Source of the DNA: Sphingomonadales bacterium
GTDB taxonomy: Bacteria > Bacteroidota > Bacteroidia > Chitinophagales > Chitinophagaceae
Direction: 5' to 3'
DNA length: 64,000 nucleotides
Assembly: GCA_016872155.1 (NCBI GenBank)
Contig: VHBB01000003.1
Location: 124,001 to 188,000 of the forward strand
Part shown: positions 53,487 through 61,215 of the stretch, in pieces
How the letters are laid out: each line of letters begins with the position of its first letter
How positions within the stretch are numbered: the stretch's first letter is position 1
Program-made: the position numbers and the translations under genes
The notes under the pieces: model-generated
The model's database searches: none
Told to the model about the DNA's origin: nothing
What the model saw: only the letters and a program-made list of their open reading frames with translations

Positions 53487-54392
53487 ATGACACCCATCCT
53501 TAAACAGCAAAGCTGGCTGACCCTTGCCGGTCTGGTCATGGGGCTTATCTTTTGGTTTAGTCCAATACCGCACTCCTGGCAATGGATCTTCTTCTTATTG
53601 GTGATTGTAACGGTAGGTCTGCCCCACGGCGCTTTGGATTTTCTGGTGGCCGGAGAAGGAAAAAACAAGGCCAAGCTAAGCACGTTCTTGTTCTTTTATG
53701 TCTCTCAATCGCTGGCATTTTTGTTGCTATGGTTTTGGCCGCTGGCCGCAGCGAGCATCTTTGTAGTACTATCTGCCTATCACTTTGGCGAGACGGACCT
53801 ACAGGAGTTTAATCCACACCCTTTTCTCAAGCATTTCTCGATCGTATGCTATGGATTGGCGACCCTTACCGCCCTTCTCTTTGCGAATTACAGCGAACTA
53901 ATTACGCTAATACCCGATATAAACAAGCAGGTATCGCAATACGGCGCCCTTCAATGGCTTAAAGAAAACTACCTGATTGCCTACTTTCTTTTAATGGGGA
54001 TTAGTCTTTTGATCTTACTACAAGAAAAGAGCATCGACAGAAGCCAGCTAGCCTCACTGCTTATATTGAGCATACCTCAGTTGCTCATCTTTCTACTTCC
54101 TTTCTTGGCAGGTTTCACCTACTACTTTGGCATATGGCATTCCTTGCTCTCTATTGCCACCATCCAAAAAAATACGAATGCTACGGGCTGGTCTCAGATC
54201 GGTAAATTGATCAATGCACAAACCGTTTCTTTCGCATTGCTAGCCCTGGTAATTATGGGCCTTTTATACTGGCTAATCAGCTCTTTCTTTAATTACGACA
54301 ATCAGCTCCTGATCTTTTTTATAGGACTCTCCATCTTAGCTATCCCCCATATGCAATTGATGCATCAGCTTTTGACCCGACGCTACCTATAA
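53487..54392 (+). CDS. blh: Beta-carotene 15,15'-dioxygenase, Brp/Blh family
   Basis: Integral-membrane oxygenase that splits beta-carotene into two retinal molecules, the chromophore of the rhodopsin upstream. Conserved metal histidines are seen in GLPHGALDF (H47), AYHFGETD (H99), GIWHSLLS (H218) and PHMQLMHQ (H288, H293), on a polytopic protein of 301 aa, normal length. It lies 57 bases after the rhodopsin stop, directly behind a terminator hairpin with only 6 bases between the T-run and the ATG, and lacks a visible ribosome-binding site. Its expression is thus likely much lower than the opsin's. Carotenoid synthesis genes are not in the window. Confidence 0.94.
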   Translation: MTPILKQQSWLTLAGLVMGLIFWFSPIPHSWQWIFFLLVIVTVGLPHGALDFLVAGEGKNKAKLSTFLFFYVSQSLAFLLLWFWPLAAASIFVVLSAYHFGETDLQEFNPHPFLKHFSIVCYGLATLTALLFANYSELITLIPDINKQVSQYGALQWLKENYLIAYFLLMGISLLILLQEKSIDRSQLASLLILSIPQLLIFLLPFLAGFTYYFGIWHSLLSIATIQKNTNATGWSQIGKLINAQTVSFALLALVIMGLLYWLISSFFNYDNQLLIFFIGLSILAIPHMQLMHQLLTRRYL

Positions 54393-54420
54393 AAAAGTCG
54401 GCCCCTTTGCAGAGGCCGAC
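54391..54420 (-). terminator. Terminator of the DUF4177-like gene
   Basis: On the minus strand the stem GTCGGCC / GGCCGAC (7 bp, extended by further imperfect pairs) is followed by TTTTTT. It lies 31 bases past the stop of the minus-strand gene and overlaps the last bases of blh. Confidence 0.75.
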
Positions 54421-54451
54421 CGTCGGAACAAATTCCACAAAACACCAACCC

Positions 54452-54913
54452 TTAATTCGACGTCTTTCTTTTAAAGATAAAACGGGTAATAAATATACCC
54501 ACTCCATCCGCTTTGCCTGCATCACTCTCTACAGCAGAGGTTACGTAGGCCAGCTCCCATCCTTGTTTCACCAGGTTATTGATCTTAGAAGTAAGAACCG
54601 CATCGTTAGAGGCGATATTTTGAAAGTTGATGCCGGTCATACTGTAAAAATTGAGCAATTTGGTTTCGCTTAGCTCATCGATCTTAACATCGCGACGCTT
54701 AACACTTCCTTGCTGAGAGTCGTTACCACTATTACGCTCAGTGGTCAATTCATCGGCATTGATCTGCCCGTTGTTCTCAATGACGCGAGAGCGACCCAAT
54801 CCCATCGGAACGATCGATTCTACAGAGGTAACGATCTTGTACTCGAACTGTGCTTGTGCACGGGTGCCCAATAAAAAGGTAAGCCCCAGAGCGGCAAAGA
54901 TGATCTTATTCAT
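54452..54913 (-). CDS. Secreted DUF4177-like small protein
   Basis: A 153-aa exported protein. Signal peptide MNKIIFAALGLTFLLGTRAQAQ is followed by FEYKIVTSVESIVPMGLGRSR and a C-terminal domain with NNLVKQGWELAYVTSAVE ... FIFKRK. The start YKIV and the LxxxGWELxxV pattern resemble DUF4177, small single-domain proteins of unknown function, here with a longer middle insertion (about residues 45-85). The ATG at 54913 was chosen for the signal peptide; the frame upstream has no conserved residues. It has its own terminator and no partner. Confidence 0.78.
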   Translation of the reverse strand: MNKIIFAALGLTFLLGTRAQAQFEYKIVTSVESIVPMGLGRSRVIENNGQINADELTTERNSGNDSQQGSVKRRDVKIDELSETKLLNFYSMTGINFQNIASNDAVLTSKINNLVKQGWELAYVTSAVESDAGKADGVGIFITRFIFKRKTSN

Positions 54914-55031
54914 GTTGTATAGGTTTTGATAGTTAAAGATAATAAGGACACCCTCTTCTTGTACGGCCCTACCCCCCATTGGCCGAAATTTAACAATTCG
55001 ATAGGTCGCAAATTATCCGGAAATTTGCCAC

Positions 55032-56021
55032 ATGTCTTCTTCGCAATTAGCACTGGCCATTGAACTACTGAGCAACCATGAGGTGGTCTGCATTCCCACC
55101 GAGACCGTCTATGGGCTGGCCGCTAATCTCTATAGCGAAAAAGCCATCGCTAAAATTTATGCGATAAAGGGTCGCCCCCGAACCAACCCGCTGATCGTAC
55201 ATATTGGAAGAAAAGAAGATTTATCCCTGCTCTGCTCCGAGGTTCCTGCACCCCTACAGCGGCTTATCGATCGCTTTTGGCCTGGGCCACTTACTATTTT
55301 GGTCGAAAAATCAGCGCAAGTTCCCGACTCCATTACCGCGGGTGGCACAAGGGTCGGTATACGAATGCCCAATCATCCACTAACGCTCGAACTTTTGCAA
55401 AGCCTTCCCTTTCCACTGGTGGCTCCCAGTGCCAACCCCTATAATGCCATTAGCCCTACCACCGCAAAGCATGTGCAGGACTATTTTGCACTACAGATAC
55501 CCCTTATTTTGGATGGAGGCCCTTGCCAGCAAGGGTTGGAGTCAACTGTCGTTGGCATAGAAAAAGGACAGGTGGCTATTTATAGGCAGGGAATAATTAC
55601 GACCGAGCAAATTCGAGAGGTAGTAGGTAACGTGATAGACCGATGCGGAAACACAAAAGAATTGACTGCGATGGCAATAGATAATCAGGCGCAAGCAGCT
55701 CCGGGAATGACCCTAAAACATTATTCTCCTAAGACGCCAACGTTTTTTTGTGAGAACATAGAAAAGTACAAAGAAGACAGTGATGGAAAAGCCTTTTTAC
55801 TCTTTTGCAAAAAAAATCCATTACTGCCTCAAGAACATCAATATCTATTAAGCGAGAAGGGAGACCTAAACGAGGCGGCGGCCCGGCTGTACCAGCTGCT
55901 TCATGAACTCGATGTGCAATCGTATCGTCAAATTATTTGCGAGCGCTTTCCAGACCAGGGTATTGGCCGCGCCATCAACGACCGACTACTGCGGGCCGCT
56001 GGCGGAATTGTTTCTCAATAA
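55032..56021 (+). CDS. Threonylcarbamoyl-AMP synthase, Sua5 type
   Basis: Makes threonylcarbamoyl-AMP from threonine, bicarbonate and ATP for the t6A37 modification of ANN-decoding tRNAs. The N-terminal YrdC domain (about 1-200) shows CIPTETVYGLAANL, the KGRPRTNPLIVHI substrate loop, FWPGPLTIL and VAPSANPYNAISPTTA. The C-terminal Sua5 extension (about 215-329, after MTLKHYSPKTP) distinguishes it from the short TsaC form. Length is normal for Sua5. Its last 36 bases overlap the convergent MFS-like gene. Confidence 0.94.
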   Translation: MSSSQLALAIELLSNHEVVCIPTETVYGLAANLYSEKAIAKIYAIKGRPRTNPLIVHIGRKEDLSLLCSEVPAPLQRLIDRFWPGPLTILVEKSAQVPDSITAGGTRVGIRMPNHPLTLELLQSLPFPLVAPSANPYNAISPTTAKHVQDYFALQIPLILDGGPCQQGLESTVVGIEKGQVAIYRQGIITTEQIREVVGNVIDRCGNTKELTAMAIDNQAQAAPGMTLKHYSPKTPTFFCENIEKYKEDSDGKAFLLFCKKNPLLPQEHQYLLSEKGDLNEAAARLYQLLHELDVQSYRQIICERFPDQGIGRAINDRLLRAAGGIVSQ

Positions 56022-56558
56022 CTGAGCGGTGACCACAGCTGCCAGCAATTGAATACACCCCATGGCAATAAACAACAGATCAAAAGAATAATAGTAAGTA
56101 AGTACACCCCCTAGCGCAAAGGCCAGACCCGATACGATCTGCGATTGCCCCGTAGACAACCCCCAGGCATAGGTCTGGTGCTCACGGTGCAAGCTCGAGG
56201 CATATAGAGAATCCCATAGCGGGGTGCCAATGGCCTCTGCTACCCCCAGCCCAACCTGTATCCAAAATAATTGCAGCGGCGAAGAGACCCATAAATAGCC
56301 AAACGTGAGTAGCGCATTGAGCGTATATCCCAACACCATCATTTGCACCTTGTATCCTCTACGATTAAATAGCTTGCCGATCAGTATGTAACAAAACCCT
56401 GTGCAGATCAGATACGCCGACCAAGCCCAGGTAAGATCGAGCACATCGCCTCCGATCTTTTCTGAAAAAATCGCATACAACGGCCCCAGCATTCCTTCTC
56501 CAAAATACCAGATATTAGCACCCCACAGAAGGAGTTTCATGGTCTTGCTTAGTTTCAT
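55986..56558 (-). CDS. Half-size MFS-like membrane protein (six helices)
   Basis: A 190-aa protein with six predicted helices, about half of a normal 12-helix major facilitator. The motif between helices 2 and 3, GKLFNRRGYKVQMMVLGY, matches the MFS A-motif G-x3-D-R-x-G-R in a weakened form (Asp to Asn). The rest resembles the N-terminal half of permeases. No second half lies upstream or downstream in any frame, and stop and start are clean, so it is not an obvious pseudogene. It may work as a homodimer, like other small MFS-like proteins. Substrate unknown. Confidence 0.78.
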   Translation of the reverse strand: MKLSKTMKLLLWGANIWYFGEGMLGPLYAIFSEKIGGDVLDLTWAWSAYLICTGFCYILIGKLFNRRGYKVQMMVLGYTLNALLTFGYLWVSSPLQLFWIQVGLGVAEAIGTPLWDSLYASSLHREHQTYAWGLSTGQSQIVSGLAFALGGVLTYYYSFDLLFIAMGCIQLLAAVVTAQLLRNNSASGPQ

Positions 56559-56607
56559 GGCTCAAGAAATCGATTGAATGACTAAGACCAAAAAAAGAGA
56601 AGGGAGT

Positions 56608-57162
56608 TTAATGCTTTGGGGGAAGAGAACCCATGAGATGCGCCTTACGACCCGTAAGATGCCAACCCTCTATTTTTTTCGATTTCTTTTCCCACACTTC
56701 TGCTACTGATAGCCGATACGTGTTTCGCTTACCCTCTTTACTCACATCGATGGTGGCCTTAAATAGCAAAGTAGCGCGATTATCAAAGCGGGGACCAAAT
56801 TGAGTTAGTTGCCCGTTTAAGGTAAATTCAGGTGGCTTGGAAGGCAAATAAATACTCATGCTATCTTCTTTAAAACTATGATAGACCAGATAGCCGGTCT
56901 CTAGATTTTTAAGCTGCTGTTTTTGGCTCTCGACCCAGCCATTACTGTGACCATAACGTAGCTGTTTAGAAGTGCGATTTTTGATAACCGCTACATCCCG
57001 CTTAACCAAGGCCTGGTGATATTCCATTGCGTTGAGCAGTAGCGCTCCATAGGCTGGGTCCATGTTCAGCATCGTATCTAGTAAGATGGACTGTTGTTGC
57101 TGTGCCTTTAGCGGCACCCACGCCTCCAGCGATAACAGCAGAAAAAGTAAAAAGACTCTCAT
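56608..57162 (-). CDS. Secreted NTF2-like (DUF4440) protein
   Basis: A 184-aa exported protein. Signal peptide MRVFLLFLLLSLEAWVPLKAQ is followed by a domain resembling the SnoaL/NTF2-like DUF4440 family: MEYHQALVKRDVAVI and LRYGHSNGWVESQKQQLKNL, then beta strands ending in WHLTGRKAH. The YGHSNG motif is typical for the Bacteroidota members. The role is unknown; the fold usually forms a ligand or catalytic pocket. The ATG at 57162 is chosen for the signal peptide. It starts 16 bases past the tRNA-Pro terminator. Confidence 0.82.
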   Translation of the reverse strand: MRVFLLFLLLSLEAWVPLKAQQQQSILLDTMLNMDPAYGALLLNAMEYHQALVKRDVAVIKNRTSKQLRYGHSNGWVESQKQQLKNLETGYLVYHSFKEDSMSIYLPSKPPEFTLNGQLTQFGPRFDNRATLLFKATIDVSKEGKRNTYRLSVAEVWEKKSKKIEGWHLTGRKAHLMGSLPPKH

Positions 57163-57177
57163 GGTTGGTAAATTAAC

Positions 57178-57202
57178 AAAAAGCCCCGACAAATGTCAGG
57201 GC
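57178..57202 (-). terminator. Terminator of tRNA-Pro
   Basis: Minus-strand stem GCCCTGAC / GTCGGGGC (8 pairs with one G-T) with loop ATTT and a following TTTTT. It begins 9 bases after the encoded CCA of tRNA-Pro. Confidence 0.8.
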
Positions 57203-57211
57203 CTAGTTGGT

Positions 57212-57288
57212 TGGTCGGGACGACTAGATTCGAACTAGCGACCCCTTGCACCCCATGCAAGTGCGCTACCGGGCTGCGCTACGTCCCG
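57212..57288 (-). tRNA. tRNA-Pro (anticodon GGG), CCA encoded
   Basis: Read on the minus strand, acceptor arms CGGGACG / CGTCCCG pair. The D-arm GTAGCGCAGCCCGGTAGCGCAC, the anticodon stem CTTGC/GCAAG with GGG (57252-57254) and the T-arm with GTTCGAATC are intact. The C1-G72 start is typical of bacterial proline tRNA. Discriminator A and CCA are encoded. Confidence 0.96.
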
Positions 57289-57293
57289 AACAA

Positions 57294-57309
57294 GCGAAGC
57301 AAGCTTCGC
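57294..57309 (-). other. Leader hairpin before tRNA-Pro
   Basis: A near-perfect palindrome GCGAAGC-AA-GCTTCGC (7-bp arms) lies 5 bases before the mature 5' end of tRNA-Pro on the minus strand. It parallels the hairpin upstream of tRNA-His. Confidence 0.6.
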
Positions 57310-57317
57310 GGGGAGGG

Positions 57318-57325
57318 CAAAGGTA
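57318..57325 (-). promoter_or_regulatory. Promoter box of tRNA-Pro
   Basis: Minus-strand TACCTTTG matches TAnnTTTG exactly and is identical to the tRNA-His box. A clear -33 TTG is not seen. The mature tRNA begins 30 bases downstream. Confidence 0.55.
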
Positions 57326-57364
57326 GGCTATTTTGCCTATTTTTTTAAACCGAGTGCAATGCAT

Positions 57365-57372
57365 TATCTTCG
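57365..57372 (+). promoter_or_regulatory. Possible -7 box of the dihydroorotase-like gene
   Basis: TATCTTCG has one mismatch to TAnnTTTG and ends 7 bases before the ATG at 57380, again the short spacing seen at ribF and DUF2279. Confidence 0.35.
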
Positions 57373-57379
57373 TTCCTTA

Positions 57380-58642
57380 ATGAAGCTCCTCATTAAGCAA
57401 GCCAGGATCGTTGACCCTGCCTCTCCCCATCATGGTCAAGTCGCTGACCTTCTTATCGAAAATGGCATCCTGACCACCCTTTCTAAAAAGATCTCCGGTA
57501 AAGCCGATCAAGAAATTGATATGCCCGGACTTCATGTATCACCCGGTTGGGTCGATTGCTTTGCTCATTTTGCCGATCCGGGATACGAGCATAAAGAAAC
57601 ACTAGAAACTGGGGCGGCTGCCGCTGCCGCTGGCGGATTTACCGATGTAATGATCATGCCCAACACGGCTCCGGTGCTACACAATAAGGCATCGGTAGAA
57701 TATATTTTACATAAAGCACGTACACTCGCGGTCAATGTTCATCCGATCGGAGCGGTCACGCGCAACACCGAAGGAAAAGAGCTAGCCGAGATGTACGATA
57801 TGAAAAGCAACGGTGCCCTTGCCTTTTCGGATGGCCTCCATTGCATACAATCGGCCGGTTTATTGATCAAAGCCCTTCAATATATTAAGGCTATTGACGG
57901 CGTATTGATACAAGTACCCGACGATAAAACTGTCAATCCGCAAGGCCTGATCAACGAGGGCATTCTCTCTACGCAACTGGGACTTCCGGGCAAACCTGCC
58001 ATTGCCGAAGAGCTCATCGTTAGTCGCGATATTGCACTCAATAAGTATGCAGAATCAAAGCTTCATTTGACCGCCCTTTCTACAGCGGCATCGGTGGCGC
58101 AACTTTCGGTAGCCAAAAAAGAGAAGAACAATGTCTCTTGCTCGGTTACTCCTTATCACCTTTTCTTTTGCGAAGAAGATCTCAACGACTACGATACGAA
58201 CCTTAAGGTGAATCCTCCGCTTAGAACCAAAAGCGATCGCGATGCACTGCGAAAAGCCGTTCGCGAAGGTGTTATCGATTGCCTGGCCACCCATCACCTC
58301 CCGCACGAAAAAGACAGCAAGGTCGTTGAGTTCGAATACGCCCAGCATGGCATGATCGGGCTAGAGACCGCCTTTGCCGCGTTGCGCACCAGCATCGATG
58401 ATCTTTCGGTCGATCAGATCGTCTCGCTGATGGCGATCAATCCCAGAAAGATCTTTGGCTTGCCTGCTGCCACTGTTGCCAAAGGGCATTGCGCTTGTCT
58501 GACCTTTTTTGATCCGGCAGCCCGCTGGACCGTTACCACTAATAGCCTTCGCTCCCGCTCTCAGAACTCCCCTTTTATTGGAAAAACGTTGCAAGGAAAA
58601 GTGGTAGGCATCTTCAACAAAAATGTACTCACACTTGCCTGA
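57380..58642 (+). CDS. Dihydroorotase-like protein lacking most metal ligands (PyrC homologue)
   Basis: A 420-aa amidohydrolase of the type-I dihydroorotase subfamily, clear from PGWVDCFAHFADPGYEHKET, TDVMIMPNTAPVL and NPPLRTKSDRDAL. The catalytic residues differ from active enzymes. The HxH motif is F61-A62-H63. The SDDG stretch reads FSDGL. The His after strand 4 is replaced (LIQVPDD). TPHHL is TPYHL. The catalytic Asp of TDHAPH is His (THHLPH, about 304-309). It is thus probably a non-catalytic structural homologue, like the pseudo-DHOase partner of aspartate transcarbamoylase in Pseudomonas, or it has another role. DUF4199 follows by 1 base. Confidence 0.85.
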   Translation: MKLLIKQARIVDPASPHHGQVADLLIENGILTTLSKKISGKADQEIDMPGLHVSPGWVDCFAHFADPGYEHKETLETGAAAAAAGGFTDVMIMPNTAPVLHNKASVEYILHKARTLAVNVHPIGAVTRNTEGKELAEMYDMKSNGALAFSDGLHCIQSAGLLIKALQYIKAIDGVLIQVPDDKTVNPQGLINEGILSTQLGLPGKPAIAEELIVSRDIALNKYAESKLHLTALSTAASVAQLSVAKKEKNNVSCSVTPYHLFFCEEDLNDYDTNLKVNPPLRTKSDRDALRKAVREGVIDCLATHHLPHEKDSKVVEFEYAQHGMIGLETAFAALRTSIDDLSVDQIVSLMAINPRKIFGLPAATVAKGHCACLTFFDPAARWTVTTNSLRSRSQNSPFIGKTLQGKVVGIFNKNVLTLA

Positions 58643-58643
58643 G

Positions 58644-59120
58644 ATGAAAGTTCATCCTGCCCTTATTGGATTAATGAGCGCCGGTTTGATGATCGCAGCA
58701 CTGCTGGCCGGTTACTATCAAACGATACCAGATGCGACCACCGCACAACTGGTTGCTTATGGATTCTATGCAGCCGGACTGGTGGCTAGCTTGCTGCTGC
58801 AGGGGTCGCCATCGAAGGGATTCGGTGGAAATTTCTCTATCGGCTTTCGTTGCTTTATTGTAATTACATTGGTGATGGTTCTTTTTACATACTTCTTTAA
58901 CGCCCTTCATCCCGAAACGGCCGATCAGGCAGCGAACCAGCTCAACGATTCGTTGCAAAAGGCCAATAACAGGACCCCCGACGAAATAGAAAGAGACGTT
59001 AATTTATTTCGTGAGGGCTTTTCTACCATGGTGGTTTCCCGCGCTATTTTCGGATATTTGACGTACGGAGCAATTATCACGGCCATGGTCTCCTTTATAC
59101 AAACCCTTAGAAAACCCTGA
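58644..59120 (+). CDS. DUF4199 membrane protein
   Basis: A 158-aa protein with four predicted membrane helices (about 5-25, 37-55, 68-90 and 130-153) and a soluble loop (about 92-125) with ADQAANQLNDSLQK. The pattern fits DUF4199, a Bacteroidota family of unknown function often next to a dolichol-phosphate-mannose-synthase-like glycosyltransferase, as here. The start at 58644 is 1 base after the dihydroorotase-like stop, and its stop overlaps the GT2 start by 1 base, so the three genes are one transcript. Confidence 0.87.
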   Translation: MKVHPALIGLMSAGLMIAALLAGYYQTIPDATTAQLVAYGFYAAGLVASLLLQGSPSKGFGGNFSIGFRCFIVITLVMVLFTYFFNALHPETADQAANQLNDSLQKANNRTPDEIERDVNLFREGFSTMVVSRAIFGYLTYGAIITAMVSFIQTLRKP

Positions 59121-60061
59121 TGCACCTTTCTATCGTTATACCCTTGCTTAACGAAGCGGAGTCCCTTCCGGAGCTTAGCCGGTGGATCGCCGATGTTATG
59201 AAGCGAAACGAGTTTGTGTACGAGATTATTTTTATCGACGATGGCAGCACCGACGACTCCTGGCAAGTAATCGAGTCGCTTCGCAACGAGAACCCCTGCA
59301 TAGCCGGCATAAAGTTTCAACGCAACTATGGCAAATCGGCCGCATTGCAAGTGGGCTTTACGCATGCGCGTGGAGAAGTGGTTATTACCATGGATGCCGA
59401 CTTGCAAGACTCCCCCGAAGAGATACCGGCGCTGCGGGCCACCCTATTGAACGACAAACTCGATCTGGTGAGTGGATGGAAAAAAGTTCGATACGATAAC
59501 ACCCTTACCAAGAATATCCCCTCTAAATTCTTTAATGCCGTAACCCGAAGCGTATCCGGTATTGGTCTGCACGATTTTAACTGCGGTCTTAAAGCCTACC
59601 GTAGACAAGTGATAAAAAGTATTGAGGTGTACGGAGAAATGCACCGCTACATTCCCGTGCTGGCCAAATGGGCAGGCTTTAAACGCATCGGAGAAAAGGT
59701 GGTAGAACACCGCCCACGCAAACACGGCTACTCCAAATTTGGTTGGGATCGATTTGTCAATGGCTTCTTAGATCTACTGTCGATTACTTTTGTGGGTCGT
59801 TTCTCGAAGCGCCCAATGCATTTCTTCGGACTTTGGGGTTCGGTCTGCTTTTTGGGCGGTCTGGTCATGGCGCTTTATTTGGTGATCGGTAAATTAGCAG
59901 ACAGAGAGTTTGGGCTTACGAACCGACCTGCTTTCTTTTTTGCACTGACCTTTCTAATCTTAGGGATGCAACTCTTTCTAGCCGGCTACTTGGCCGAGCT
60001 GATCGCCCGCAATGCACCGGGTCGAAATTTCTACCTGATCGAAACACAAATCGGCTTGTAA
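59120..60061 (+). CDS. Family 2 glycosyltransferase with C-terminal membrane helices (DPM1/GtrB-like)
   Basis: A 313-aa enzyme that transfers a sugar from a nucleotide donor, probably to polyprenyl phosphate. The GT-A domain begins with LSIVIPLLNEAESLPEL and contains IFIDDGSTDDSW, the metal-binding MDADLQDSPEEI and the acceptor region HDFNCGLKAYRR ... HRYIPVLAKWAG and RKHGYSKFGWDR. Two helices near the C-terminus (about 232-255 and 270-300) anchor it in the membrane, as in GtrB. It is joined to the next glycosyltransferase by a 1-base overlap (TAATG). Confidence 0.91.
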   Translation: MHLSIVIPLLNEAESLPELSRWIADVMKRNEFVYEIIFIDDGSTDDSWQVIESLRNENPCIAGIKFQRNYGKSAALQVGFTHARGEVVITMDADLQDSPEEIPALRATLLNDKLDLVSGWKKVRYDNTLTKNIPSKFFNAVTRSVSGIGLHDFNCGLKAYRRQVIKSIEVYGEMHRYIPVLAKWAGFKRIGEKVVEHRPRKHGYSKFGWDRFVNGFLDLLSITFVGRFSKRPMHFFGLWGSVCFLGGLVMALYLVIGKLADREFGLTNRPAFFFALTFLILGMQLFLAGYLAELIARNAPGRNFYLIETQIGL

Positions 60062-61215
60062 TGGCAAGGGTCGTGATTATAGGGCCTGCACATCCCCTGC
60101 GGGGAGGTGGAATCGTTAGTTTCAATCATCGCTTGGCACTCGCCTTTCAACAAGCCGGCCACGATTGCGAGATCTGGTCTTTTTCGCTTCAATATCCCTC
60201 CTTTCTTTTTCCAGGCAGCTCGCAATTTTCGAACGAAGCTGCTCCCATTGGCATTCGAATACATAGCGCCATTAACTCTATAAACCCCCTTAATTGGCTA
60301 CGCGTTGGCAAAAGAATCAATGCGCTGCGCCCCGATCTGGTCGTGGTGCGCTTTTGGCTACCCCTTATGGGCCCCTCGCTCGGCACCATACTTTCTATTG
60401 TCAAAAAAAATAAATTTAGTCGTATTGTTTGTTTGGCAGACAATATTATTCCTCACGAAAAAAGACCCGGTGATCGTCTCTTTACCCGTTACTTCTTGCA
60501 CCAGTGCCACAGCTTTATTACCATGAGCGAACAGGTAAGCCAAGATCTGCGTGGCTTTGAAAATTATAAACCACACCGACAAGTAGCCCACCCGCTTTAC
60601 GATCATTTTGGAGAGCCGGTTACCATAGAGCAAGCCCGCACTAAATTGGGGCTTAGCGCAACCGACAAGATCGTATTATTCTTTGGATTCATTCGCCCCT
60701 ACAAAGGACTCGATCTGTTACTACAGGCCATGGCCGATAAGCGCGTTGCACAACAAGGAATTAAATTGCTGATTGCAGGAGAGTACTACGAAAACCCACA
60801 ACCCTATTTAGCTTTACTAGAAAGGCTGCACTTGAGCGAGCGCGTGCTTTGCCATACGCAGTTTATTGCCGATGCCGATGTACGCTACTATCTATGCGCA
60901 GCCGATGTGGTCGTACAGCCCTATAAGCAGGCTACGCAAAGTGGTGTAACACCACTGGCCTATCACTTTGAAAAACCCATGATCGTTACCCGCGTGGGCG
61001 GACTTGCCGACGCCGTGCCGCACGAAGAGGCCGGTCTGGTTTGCGAGCCCAACAGTGGGGCAATAGCAGAAGCGATCTTACGTTTCTACCAGTTGGGGGC
61101 AGACCATTTTTCGAAGGGACTTAAAGCACAAAAAATAAAACTGAGTTGGCCATCGCTCATACAGTCAATCGAAGAGGTAGCCGAACTAAACAAACCGCAC
61201 GCACATGCCCGCTAG
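60061..61215 (+). CDS. Family 4 glycosyltransferase
   Basis: A 384-aa GT-B enzyme. The N-terminus ARVVIIGPAHPLRGGGIVSFN has the Rossmann strand and glycine-rich loop. The C-terminal domain begins near IVLFFGFIRPYKGLDLL and has the donor-binding LYDHFG ... CAADVVVQPYKQATQSGVTPLAYHFEKPMIVTRVGGLADAV stretch. The product could be a glycolipid or surface glycan with the GT2 enzyme upstream. Its end overlaps the next gene by 11 bases. No flippase or polymerase lies nearby, so a full surface-polysaccharide locus is not supported. Confidence 0.9.
   Translation: MARVVIIGPAHPLRGGGIVSFNHRLALAFQQAGHDCEIWSFSLQYPSFLFPGSSQFSNEAAPIGIRIHSAINSINPLNWLRVGKRINALRPDLVVVRFWLPLMGPSLGTILSIVKKNKFSRIVCLADNIIPHEKRPGDRLFTRYFLHQCHSFITMSEQVSQDLRGFENYKPHRQVAHPLYDHFGEPVTIEQARTKLGLSATDKIVLFFGFIRPYKGLDLLLQAMADKRVAQQGIKLLIAGEYYENPQPYLALLERLHLSERVLCHTQFIADADVRYYLCAADVVVQPYKQATQSGVTPLAYHFEKPMIVTRVGGLADAVPHEEAGLVCEPNSGAIAEAILRFYQLGADHFSKGLKAQKIKLSWPSLIQSIEEVAELNKPHAHAR

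Noticed and set aside
57380-58642. Calling this gene an active dihydroorotase (pyrC)
   Set aside because: Most metal-binding and catalytic positions are replaced, so the symbol pyrC is withheld.
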